From contig LR990730.1 of NCBI GenBank assembly GCA_905142475.1, positions 4,650,001 through 4,714,000 on the forward strand: DNA of 64,000 bases. The letters are read 5' to 3'. The notes beneath the pieces were generated by a model, which saw only the letters and a list, made by a program, of their open reading frames with translations, made no database searches and had not been told where the DNA came from. The stretch is from Xanthomonas hydrangeae. Its GTDB lineage: Bacteria; Pseudomonadota; Gammaproteobacteria; Xanthomonadales; Xanthomonadaceae. The translations under genes and the position numbers were made by a program. Shown here piece after piece: positions 17,181 to 24,832 of this stretch (its first letter is position 1; each line of letters opens with the position of its first letter).

Positions 17181-18074
17181 GTGAAAAAAACATATGTCTT
17201 TGCTGCTGCGGGACTGATTACAGCTGCGCTGATTATTTTTTTATTTATGAAACCCTCGCAATTGGCGGATGCATCGCGCGGTTCACTAAGTGAAACTGAA
17301 ACACGCAGGGTTAAAGAAGATTCGATTCCCGGAAGGGATAGTAGTCACGCCAAACAGCGGGTGTCGGACTGGGCGTCAAAGGCGTCAGATGAGATCTATC
17401 GAAATTTCCACGACACTAAAAGCCGCGCGGAGACAGGTGATGCTGCTGCACAACGACAGCTGGCAGAGATTTACGAACGGTGTGCCCTGTACAGCCTGTC
17501 GCCTCAAAAATTTGCTGGCACTTTAGATTCTTTTTCTGAACTTAAGAAGGAAAATTCCGGCCGATATAAGCAGATAAAAGACCGTACCTCGCACTACTGT
17601 GGCCAGGTTGATGGAGGAGAAGCAATACCCTTGGATGCAATTAAGCTTTGGTATGCTGAGGCTGCGAAGCGTGGAGACTTGATTGCTCAACTAAAGGTTG
17701 CCTCTCAAACGTCAAGTACTTCAGATGAATATCGAGCCTTGATTGCGAAAGCAATAAGAAGCAAGGATCCCGAGGCAATTTTCTCGGTCGATGACGTTTT
17801 ATCCAACCCCTCTGCTTCGATTGAGCTTGGTTCATATGCCCCCACAGGTTCAGGCAACTACTCAGAATACGCTTGGGCTTTGGCGGGCTGTCGAATGGGT
17901 GCGGATTGTGGACCGGGGTCTTATCGGCTAGATATGGCATGCATAAGTTATGGTGTTTGCAACTCATCCTCTTACGAGGATCTTGTAAGAAAGAACCTTG
18001 TCCCACCCGGGCAATTGAAGGCGCTTGATAAAGAGATTGAAAGAATCCGATCATTGATTGATGCAGAAAAATAA
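17181..18074 (+). CDS. membrane-anchored cargo protein, unknown (Sel1-like hints)
   Basis: About 297 residues from GTG 17181, preceded by AGGAGG. An N-terminal signal anchor (YVFAAAGLITAALIIFLF) is followed by a Lys/Ser-rich linker and a helical domain with AAQRQLAEIYERC and WYAEAAKRGDLIAQLKVA, reminiscent of Sel1/TPR repeats; several cysteines are present. Base composition is clearly AT-richer than the tail genes on both sides. It interrupts the usual S-to-baseplate order and is probably a lysogenic-conversion gene exposed to the periplasm. No specific function is recognised. Confidence 0.6.
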   Translation: MKKTYVFAAAGLITAALIIFLFMKPSQLADASRGSLSETETRRVKEDSIPGRDSSHAKQRVSDWASKASDEIYRNFHDTKSRAETGDAAAQRQLAEIYERCALYSLSPQKFAGTLDSFSELKKENSGRYKQIKDRTSHYCGQVDGGEAIPLDAIKLWYAEAAKRGDLIAQLKVASQTSSTSDEYRALIAKAIRSKDPEAIFSVDDVLSNPSASIELGSYAPTGSGNYSEYAWALAGCRMGADCGPGSYRLDMACISYGVCNSSSYEDLVRKNLVPPGQLKALDKEIERIRSLIDAEK

Positions 18075-18085
18075 AAGGGATTTAT

Positions 18086-18556
18086 ATGGACATGCAGAGA
18101 GAGAAATTTTTTAAAAGCTGTCGATCATTTATTGCATTAATGATTTTGATTCTGCCCCTTGCGGCTGGAGCGGTTACCATTCGCGCAGGCGATTCCCCAT
18201 ATAACAATGTTCCAGCGGCTCAAGGTGTCACCGTCCTGGACATGTCGGAACTTCGGGTAGCGGCAATGTTCGGGCTTTGGGGCGCTTACAGGACAGTGCA
18301 CGGATTCACGGCTTTGCCCCGAGGCTCAACTTTCACTGTGATTTATGCTGACGGATCCAGTGAAAATGCCACGGTCGCATGCGTGGGCTCAACCGTTTGC
18401 GTTATCCCAGTGCCCGGCACGCAAAAACGTGATGACGGCACATTAATTAGAGGCGGCGGGGGTGGAAATAATGGCGGCACAAGCCCTGGCACCCCTCCTC
18501 CTACGCCACCCGGTGGCGGTGTCGTGATCGTTGGACCACCCACGCACGAGCCGTAA
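18086..18556 (+). CDS. small secreted cargo protein with Gly/Pro-rich tail
   Basis: A 156-residue protein with a signal peptide (SFIALMILILPLAAGA, cleavage near residue 29). A compact domain follows with one CVGSTVC cysteine pair, then a low-complexity tail of Gly, Asn and Pro. It starts 11 bases after the previous cargo gene and is followed by a strong terminator, so the pair forms its own unit. Function unknown. Confidence 0.6.
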   Translation: MDMQREKFFKSCRSFIALMILILPLAAGAVTIRAGDSPYNNVPAAQGVTVLDMSELRVAAMFGLWGAYRTVHGFTALPRGSTFTVIYADGSSENATVACVGSTVCVIPVPGTQKRDDGTLIRGGGGGNNGGTSPGTPPPTPPGGGVVIVGPPTHEP

Positions 18557-18599
18557 AGCCTTTCAAACCCCACGCTGATCGGAGCTTCCAAACTCATTG

Positions 18600-18628
18600 A
18601 GCCGCACTCTAAAAGTGCGGCTTTTTTT
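18600..18628 (+). terminator. intrinsic terminator after cargo pair
   Basis: A perfect 9-bp stem AGCCGCACT/AGTGCGGCT with a 5-base loop, followed by seven T. It ends the 17.2-18.6 kb cargo unit and would cut readthrough from the late operon into the baseplate genes unless antitermination or a new promoter acts downstream. Confidence 0.85.
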
Positions 18629-18756
18629 GCAGTTTAGTACGGCACCAGCGGGTGCCTGTTCTCAGATTTTTTGTAAAAATCTTCTTTACGCTGCATGCGA
18701 ACGCTTTAGCTAGAACTGTAGGAGGATCCTTGAGCGCTACTCCGAGCGCATAGCTG

Positions 18757-19647
18757 ATGGCCTCCTTTACCGCTGTTGACTTATCTAAGCTCAAGGCTCC
18801 AGACCTGATTGAGGCGCTGGACTTCGAGACGATCTTCGCCGAGGCGCTTGTCCAGTTTCGTCGCCTGATGCCGGAATTTTCGGCGCTCACAGAAGCCGAT
18901 CCTGTCTACAAGATCCTGCAGCTGTTTGCGGCTCGCGAGCTGCTGATTCGCCACCGCGCAAATGACAAGGCGCAGCAAACCATGCTGGCTTTTGCGGTCG
19001 GCACCAACCTTGACCACTTGGGCGCACTGTTCGGCGTAGCGCGTCTGGTACTCGATCCTGGACAACTAGAAACCGGCGTTGCACCGACATACGAGTCGGA
19101 CGTGGACTTCCGCCGCCGCATCCAGCTGGCGCCGGAGGGATTCAGCGTGGCCGGCCCCGAGGGCGCCTACATCTATCACGCGCTCAGCGCGGCGGCAGAT
19201 GTCATGGACGCCAGCGCCACCAGCCCCGCGCCTGGCCAAGTCCTGGTCACGGTCCAATCGCGCACCGGCGATGGCACTGCTCCCCAGGCGTTGCTGGATG
19301 AGGTCGCGGCGATCCTCACCAACGATGATGTGCGCCCGCTGACCGACGATGTTGCGGTCCAGAGCGCCCAGATCGTCCCGTATGCCATTCGTGGGCGCGT
19401 CTACACCTACGCTGGCCCAGACTCGGCAGTGGTCATGCGCGAGGCGATGCGCAGCCTGCAGGCGTATCTGGACGAAGCTCACCGCATCGGCCGGGACGTG
19501 CCCGAGTCAGCGATCAAGGCCAAGCTGTTCGCTGATGGCGTGCAGCGTGTTGAGCTGGACTCGCCTGCAGCCGACATCCGGATCAGCCGCACCCAGGCTG
19601 CGTACTGCACCTCGATCGACATCGTGCACGCCGGCATCGATGAGTAA
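18757..19647 (+). CDS. J: P2 gpJ-like baseplate assembly protein
   Basis: A 296-residue wedge protein. The pattern LKAPDLIEALDFETIF, YKILQLFAARELLIRHRANDKAQ, LDHLGALFGVARL and the C-terminal SAIKAKLFADGVQRVEL identify the gpJ family. It overlaps gene I by eight bases. V and W, which precede J in P2, are found further downstream here. Confidence 0.92.
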   Translation: MASFTAVDLSKLKAPDLIEALDFETIFAEALVQFRRLMPEFSALTEADPVYKILQLFAARELLIRHRANDKAQQTMLAFAVGTNLDHLGALFGVARLVLDPGQLETGVAPTYESDVDFRRRIQLAPEGFSVAGPEGAYIYHALSAAADVMDASATSPAPGQVLVTVQSRTGDGTAPQALLDEVAAILTNDDVRPLTDDVAVQSAQIVPYAIRGRVYTYAGPDSAVVMREAMRSLQAYLDEAHRIGRDVPESAIKAKLFADGVQRVELDSPAADIRISRTQAAYCTSIDIVHAGIDE

Positions 19648-20188
19648 CTCCTCGCTCCCGCCCAATGCCACGCCGATGGAGCGCGCACTGGCCGCTGTCA
19701 CAGCGCGCCTGGAAGCAATCCCATTGCCGTACCCGGACCTCTGGAACCCGGACACATGCCCGGCGGGCCATCTGCCGTGGCTGGCGTGGACGCTATCGGT
19801 GGATGACTGGAAGGCCGACTGGAGCGATGCGGTCAAGCGCTCGCGCCTGCGTAGCGCCATGGCAATCCAGCGTCGCAAGGGCACCGCCAACAGCGTCCGC
19901 ATGGTGGTCGCCTCGTTCGGAGGTGCAGTGGCCATCCGCGAGTGGTGGCAGCAGCAGCCACGCGGCCAGCCGCACACCTTCGAGCTGACGCTCACGCTCA
20001 ACGGCTCCGATGGGCGGGCTGCGAGCGCTCGGTTTGTCGATGAGGTCATCGCCGAGGTTGAGCGCACCAAGCCCGTTCGCTCTCACTTCGGCTTCGTGCA
20101 GGGGCTGCAAGCCACCGGCAACGTCTCGCTGGTCAGCGGTATTCGCATCATCAACTACCGCCGTCTGTCGATGACGGCGCAGGGGTAA
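19640..20188 (+). CDS. I: P2 gpI-like tail protein
   Basis: A 182-residue protein starting at ATG 19640 inside the end of J. CPAGHLPWLAWTLSVDDW and RLRSAMAIQRRKGT are the family signatures. It links the baseplate wedge with the tail fibre. Confidence 0.92.
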   Translation: MSNSSLPPNATPMERALAAVTARLEAIPLPYPDLWNPDTCPAGHLPWLAWTLSVDDWKADWSDAVKRSRLRSAMAIQRRKGTANSVRMVVASFGGAVAIREWWQQQPRGQPHTFELTLTLNGSDGRAASARFVDEVIAEVERTKPVRSHFGFVQGLQATGNVSLVSGIRIINYRRLSMTAQG

Positions 20189-20191
20189 ACC

Positions 20192-21388
20192 ATGGCACTG
20201 CAATTGGTCCTCACCACCGCTGGTCGCGCGGCGCTGATCAACGCCGAGAAGAATGGCACCACCTCTACCAAGGTGGCCAGCATCGGCTTCACTGCGGCGG
20301 CATTCGCTGCAACGGAAGACCTGAAGAGCGTCCCAGGTGAGCACCTGGTGCTCTCCAGCATCTCGGGTGGCACCACGTCGTCCACCACCATCCACGTCAC
20401 CGTCAACGACACCAGCCGGGCGACCTACGAGGTACGCGGGTTTGGACTGTATCTGGAAAATGGCACGCTGCTGGGTAGCTACTCCCAGCCCGATCTGATC
20501 ATGGAGAAGGCCGCCGCTTCGGACCTGCTGATGTCGGCCGACATTCTGTTTTCGGGGGTCACCGTGTCTTCGGTGACGTTCGGCAATGCCAACTTCACCA
20601 ACCCGGCTGCGACCACCGAAAAGGAAGGCATTGTCGAACTTGCCACGCGCGCAGAAGCGATTGCAGGTGTGGACCCACAACGTGCCGTCACACCAGACGC
20701 ATTGAAAGCCGCGATTGATAGCCGCAGTGGTTGTGCGCGCTTTGAGGCATCCGGCACCTTTGTTGTTCCGGCAGGAGTAACGGCGATCTACGTCAGCGGC
20801 TGTGCCGGCGGTGGCGGCGGCGGCGGCGGCGGAACGCGCGCCGAGAAGTCCAATGGGACGGGGCTCTACACCGCGACCGGCGGCGGCGGCGGAGGTGCAG
20901 GCCAGTCGATCCAGCGCGTGCGTTTTGCGGTCACGCCTGGGGTCAGCCATCCCATCGTCATCGGTGCCGGCGGATCGGCTGGGACAGGCTCAAGGACAGA
21001 CGGTGCATCTGGAACCGCTGGTAGTGCGGGGGGTGCAACGGTCATTGGCAACCTCATCACCCTGGCCGGAGGCCAGGGCGGCGGCGGCGGGCTGACGGGC
21101 GCCAATCAGGTCGGCGGCGCTGCTGGCGGAGATGGCTATCCGGCGGGCGGCGACTCGGCATCTATCGCCGCGGTTTCGCCCTATGGCCCCGCCGGCACCG
21201 GTGGCTCGTGTGCGTTCGGCGGTGGCGGGCCTGGCGGTCGCAGTGCAGGCGACACCACGTCGGCCAGTCGCAAGGGCTTCGGTTTTGGCGGTGGTGGTGG
21301 TGGTGTGTCCAACGGTGCCGGCGCTGGCACGTTCGGCAAGGATGGGGCCATCGGGTGCCCCGGCTTCGTTTTCATTGAGTGGTGCTGA
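20192..21388 (+). CDS. H: tail fibre protein (gpH-like) with Gly-rich tip
   Basis: A 398-residue protein, short for gpH. Residues 1-150 (LVLTTAGRAALINAEKNGT) are the virion-binding phage tail-collar/DUF3751-like part, followed by a repeat-type linker (EKEGIVELATRAEA). The last 200 residues are dominated by Gly runs (GGGGGGGGG near 210, GGGGGG near 230, GGGGPGG near 350), a composition seen in polyglycine-sandwich adhesins such as gp38 of T-even-like phages. It probably recognises the bacterial surface. Confidence 0.85.
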   Translation: MALQLVLTTAGRAALINAEKNGTTSTKVASIGFTAAAFAATEDLKSVPGEHLVLSSISGGTTSSTTIHVTVNDTSRATYEVRGFGLYLENGTLLGSYSQPDLIMEKAAASDLLMSADILFSGVTVSSVTFGNANFTNPAATTEKEGIVELATRAEAIAGVDPQRAVTPDALKAAIDSRSGCARFEASGTFVVPAGVTAIYVSGCAGGGGGGGGGTRAEKSNGTGLYTATGGGGGGAGQSIQRVRFAVTPGVSHPIVIGAGGSAGTGSRTDGASGTAGSAGGATVIGNLITLAGGQGGGGGLTGANQVGGAAGGDGYPAGGDSASIAAVSPYGPAGTGGSCAFGGGGPGGRSAGDTTSASRKGFGFGGGGGGVSNGAGAGTFGKDGAIGCPGFVFIEWC

Positions 21389-21389
21389 G

Positions 21390-21617
21390 ATGACGATTGG
21401 ACGTTACGCGATGATCCAAACCGGGACCGACGTGGTGGTCAATATCATCGTTTCCGATAGCGGCTTCACCATTGACGGTTTCGAGTTCCGCGCACTCCAA
21501 GACAAGACCGTGTGCGAGCCTGGCATGTACTTCAATCGCCGCGACGGTCTGTACTACTTTGACGCGCAGTTTACTCAGCGCGAAGTCATCGCACCTGAGC
21601 CGCCTGCGAACTTGTAG
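21390..21617 (+). CDS. small protein after tail fibre, chaperone position
   Basis: A 75-residue protein in the position of the fibre-assembly gene G. It begins MTIGRYAMIQTGTDVVVNII and has an acidic, aromatic-rich body (YFNRRDGLYYFDAQF). It resembles short proteins downstream of fibres in Xanthomonas and Burkholderia phages, but not P2 gpG. A fibre-linked role is inferred from position. Confidence 0.55.
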   Translation: MTIGRYAMIQTGTDVVVNIIVSDSGFTIDGFEFRALQDKTVCEPGMYFNRRDGLYYFDAQFTQREVIAPEPPANL

Positions 21618-21695
21618 CGCCACTGTGCTGCGTAGATCACGCAGCTACAGCACAACTGCGGTGTCATCCTGCACGCGCGCGACGACCATGACTGC

Positions 21696-22259
21696 ATGGG
21701 CAACGCATCCTCCGCACTGAGTAACGCCATTCGCCTCGGCACCATCGCCGAGGTGAATCTCGCCACCGCGCGATGCCGCGTGCAGGTCGGCGAGATGCAG
21801 ACCGACTATCTGCCTTGGCTAGTCACGCTGGCCGGCACCACCATCATCTGGTCGGCGCCGGCGATCGGTGAACAAGTCGTGGTGCTGTCGCCGGCTGGCG
21901 ACCTGGCCGATGGTGTGGTGCTACGGGGCCTATATTCCGACCAATTCGCAGCGCCAGCCGCGTCCGATACGCTGGAGGTGCTGCGCTTTGCCGATGGCGC
22001 GCAGATCCAGTACGACACCGAGGCGCATGCCCTGCAGGCCACACTGCCCAGCGGCGGCACCGCGTCCATTACTGCCGATGGCGGCATCACGCTCAATGGC
22101 CCGCTGACCGTCAACGGCAAGACGATGCTCAATGGTGATGCCACCATCACCGGTACCGCGAAGGCGACCACCGATGTCATCGGCGGCGGGATCAGCCTCA
22201 AGAACCACAAGACCACCGGTGTGACCGCCGGCAGCGCGCTCAGCGGCGGCCCGCAGTGA
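21696..22259 (+). CDS. V: P2 gpV-like baseplate spike protein
   Basis: A 187-residue protein with an OB-fold domain (LGTIAEVNLATARCRVQVG, YLPWL, SAPAIGEQVVVLSPAGD) and a beta-helical C-terminal spike (GGITLNGPLTVNGKTML). The extreme C-terminus reads LKNHKTTGV where family members usually have an HxH iron-binding pair, so the metal site may be incomplete. It overlaps W by four bases. Confidence 0.9.
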   Translation: MGNASSALSNAIRLGTIAEVNLATARCRVQVGEMQTDYLPWLVTLAGTTIIWSAPAIGEQVVVLSPAGDLADGVVLRGLYSDQFAAPAASDTLEVLRFADGAQIQYDTEAHALQATLPSGGTASITADGGITLNGPLTVNGKTMLNGDATITGTAKATTDVIGGGISLKNHKTTGVTAGSALSGGPQ

Positions 22260-22615
22260 TCGGCGTCGATGCCGCCACCGGCCGCGTGATCGAGGGCGAG
22301 CAGCACTTGGCCCAGTCGATCGCCTGCATCCTCACCACGCCCATCGGCACGCGCGAGCAGCGCCGCGACTTCGGCTCGCTGCTGCCCGAGCTGATCGACC
22401 AGCCGTCCAACGGGGCCACCCGCACGCTGCTCTACGGCGCCACCGCCACCGCATTGATGCGCTGGGAGCCGCGCCTGCGCCTGACCCGCGTCGACCTGGT
22501 CATCGGCGATACGCCTGGCAGCTTCGTGCTGACGATCGAAGGCGAACGCACCGACGTTGCCCCCGCCAATGCGCGCTCGCGCATGACCATCCCGCTCCGC
22601 TTCCGCTCGTCCTGA
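22256..22615 (+). CDS. W: P2 gpW-like baseplate protein (gp25 fold)
   Basis: A 119-residue protein from GTG 22256 with the gp25-like pattern EGEQHLAQSIACILTTPIGTREQRRDFGS and LPELIDQP. It builds the wedge with J. Confidence 0.92.
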   Translation: MIGVDAATGRVIEGEQHLAQSIACILTTPIGTREQRRDFGSLLPELIDQPSNGATRTLLYGATATALMRWEPRLRLTRVDLVIGDTPGSFVLTIEGERTDVAPANARSRMTIPLRFRSS

Positions 22616-22626
22616 TCGAGGAACCT

Positions 22627-23793
22627 ATGTCCACTGTCTACCACCACGGCGTCCGCGTCATCGAAGTCAGCGCAGGTGCGCGCGTCATCCGCACCGTTTC
22701 CACCGCCATTGTCGGCCTTGTCGCTACGGCATCCGATGCGGACGAGAAAGTCTTTCCGCTCAACAAGGCCGTGCTGGTCACCGACGTGCTGGGTGCCATC
22801 GCCAGTGCTGGCACCAAGGGCACCTTGCGCGACACCCTGCAAGGCATCGCCGACCAGACCAACCCCGTAACCGTGGTGGTGCGCGTGGCCGAGGGCGAAG
22901 ACGCGGACAAAACCTCGTCCAACGTCATCGGCAAGGCTGAGTCCAGCGGCTACACCGGCCTGTATGCGCTGCTCGCAGCGCAAGCACAGCTGGGCGTGCG
23001 TCCGCGCATCCTGGGTGCGCCTGGGCTGGACACGGTGCCCGTCGCCAAGGCACTGGCGACCATCGCCAAGAAGCTGCGGGCCATGGCCTATGTGCGGCCG
23101 GTCGCCGAAACCGTGGCCGATGCCATCACCTACCGGGGGCAGTTCGGCGATCGCGAGCTGATGCTGATCTGGCCGGACTTCCTGGCCTTCGACACCGTCA
23201 CCAGCACCACGACAGCGGCCTATGCCACTGCACGTGCGCTCGGCCTGCGCGCCAGGATCGACACCGAACAGGGCTGGCACAAGAGTCTGTCCAATGTGCC
23301 CGTGGCCGGCGTCACCGGCATTTCCAAGGACGTCCACTGGGATCTGCAGGATCCGGCCACCGATGCGGGTGTGCTCAACGAGGGCGACATCACCACGTTG
23401 GTCAACTTCAACGGGCAACGGTTCTGGGGGTCGCGCACGTGCGCGGAGGACAACATGTTCGCGTTCGAGACGGCCACGCGTACCGCCCAGGTCCTGGCCG
23501 ACACCATCGCCGAGGGCGTGGCGTTCTACGTCGACAAGCCGATGCATCCCTCGCTGGTCAAAGACATCGTCGAAGACATCAACGCCAAGTTCCGCGACCT
23601 GAAAGCGTCCGGCTACCTGATCGATGCCACCGCCTGGTTCGATGGCACGGTCAACAGTGCCACCACGCTCGCCGATGGCGCGCTGCGCATCGACTACGAC
23701 TACACGCCGGTACCGCCGCTGGAGAACCTGCAGCTGTACCAGAAGATCACCACCAGCTACCTGGCCGACTTTGCCGAACGCGTCAACGCGTAA
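22627..23793 (+). CDS. FI: P2 FI-like tail sheath protein
   Basis: A 388-residue contractile sheath subunit. Markers are YHHGVRVIEVSAGARVIRTV, TAIVGLVATA, LLIWPDFL-type segments and the C-terminal NFNGQRFWGSRTC, FVDKP-like YVDKPMHPSLVKDIVEDIN. Length matches P2 FI (396). Confidence 0.95.
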   Translation: MSTVYHHGVRVIEVSAGARVIRTVSTAIVGLVATASDADEKVFPLNKAVLVTDVLGAIASAGTKGTLRDTLQGIADQTNPVTVVVRVAEGEDADKTSSNVIGKAESSGYTGLYALLAAQAQLGVRPRILGAPGLDTVPVAKALATIAKKLRAMAYVRPVAETVADAITYRGQFGDRELMLIWPDFLAFDTVTSTTTAAYATARALGLRARIDTEQGWHKSLSNVPVAGVTGISKDVHWDLQDPATDAGVLNEGDITTLVNFNGQRFWGSRTCAEDNMFAFETATRTAQVLADTIAEGVAFYVDKPMHPSLVKDIVEDINAKFRDLKASGYLIDATAWFDGTVNSATTLADGALRIDYDYTPVPPLENLQLYQKITTSYLADFAERVNA

Positions 23794-23823
23794 CGCACCC
23801 GCCATAGATTCCCGGAGAAACCC

Positions 23824-24333
23824 ATGGCTTTGCCCAAGAAACTCAAAGCGCTCAACCTGTTCAACAACGGTGAGAGCTATCTCGGCCAGGTGGTCGAAGT
23901 GAAGCTGCCCACGCTGTCCCGCAAGATGGAGGAATATCGCGGCGGCGGCATGAATGGCCCGGTCGATATCGACTTCGGCCAGGAGAAGATCGAGCTCGAA
24001 TGGAAGTGCGGCGGCATGATGCGCAGCGTGCTGAATCAGTACGGCGCCACCACGCACAACGCCGTGCAGCTGCGCTTTGCCGGCGCCTACCAACGCGACG
24101 ACAGCGGTGCGGTGGATGCCGTCGAATTTGTGGTGCGCGGCCGTCACAAAGAGATTGATCCCGGTACCGGCAAGTCCGGCGACGACACCGAGTTCGCGGT
24201 CAAGACCTCCGCCAGCTATTACAAGCTGATGATCAATGGCTCCACCGTGATCGAGATCGATCTGATGAACATGATTGAGATCGTCAACGGCGTGGATCTG
24301 CTCGCCCCGCATCGCCGCGCCATCGGCGCCTGA
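23824..24333 (+). CDS. FII: P2 FII-like tail tube protein
   Basis: A 169-residue tube subunit: ALPKKLKALNLFNNGESYLGQV, KMEEYRGGGMNGPVDID and the C-terminal YYKLMINGSTVIEIDL and MNMIEIVNGVDLL. It directly follows the sheath gene, as in P2. Confidence 0.95.
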   Translation: MALPKKLKALNLFNNGESYLGQVVEVKLPTLSRKMEEYRGGGMNGPVDIDFGQEKIELEWKCGGMMRSVLNQYGATTHNAVQLRFAGAYQRDDSGAVDAVEFVVRGRHKEIDPGTGKSGDDTEFAVKTSASYYKLMINGSTVIEIDLMNMIEIVNGVDLLAPHRRAIGA

Positions 24334-24378
24334 CCCTTTCGGCCTGGCGCCGCCAGGCCTCAGCCCTGAGACCTTCCG

Positions 24379-24681
24379 ATGACCCCGACCTTTTCCCCAG
24401 CCATTCCCCTCGACCAGCCGATCGTGCGCGGCGAGCAGACCATCGCCGACCTCAAGGTGCGCAAGCCCGGCGCCGGCGAACTGCGCGGCCTCAAGCTGAC
24501 TGACGTGCTGCAGCTGGATGTCACCGCGCTGGCAACACTGCTGCCGCGCATTTCCTTGCCCACGCTGACCACCGCCGACGTTAATGCGATGGATCCGGCC
24601 GACCTGCTGGCGGTAGGCCAGGAGGTGCAGGTTTTTTTCTTGCCGAAGGCACAGAGGGAAACGGACTTCCAGACTGCGTAG
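24379..24681 (+). CDS. E: P2 gpE-like tail assembly protein with -1 frameshift
   Basis: A 100-residue product (P2 E is 91). Near codons 85-87 the message reads G TTT TTT TCT, giving the slippery string T TTT TTC in the zero frame. A -1 shift there enters a frame that stays open to the TGA at 24801 and yields a 141-residue E+E' fusion (P2 E+E' is 142). The two forms act as tape-measure chaperones, like lambda gpG/gpGT. Confidence 0.9.
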   Translation: MTPTFSPAIPLDQPIVRGEQTIADLKVRKPGAGELRGLKLTDVLQLDVTALATLLPRISLPTLTTADVNAMDPADLLAVGQEVQVFFLPKAQRETDFQTA

Positions 24682-24689
24682 AAGATGCG

Positions 24690-24803
24690 ATGGCCGACAT
24701 CGCGGCCATCTTCCACTGGCCGCCGTCTGAAATGGACGGCTGGTCGCTGCACGAACTCACGGCGTGGCGCGAGCGTGCCCGCCTGCGAAGCGGAGCCGAA
24801 TGA
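24690..24803 (+). CDS. E': GpE' extension (made by -1 frameshift from E)
   Basis: The frame carries ADIAAIFHWPPSEMDGW and LHELTAWRERARLR, the GpE' signature. It has its own ATG at 24690 (37 residues), but in P2 it is expressed as an E+E' fusion through a -1 shift at 24633-24639, and the same slippery site is present here. It ends just before the tape measure gene. Confidence 0.85.
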   Translation: MADIAAIFHWPPSEMDGWSLHELTAWRERARLRSGAE

Positions 24804-24832
24804 TGCCCCACCCAACGAACGAGGCCGCCTAA

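Noticed and set aside
22432-24312. 626-codon open frame antisense to W-FI-FII
   Set aside because: Spans three well-identified tail genes on the opposite strand and has no family resemblance.
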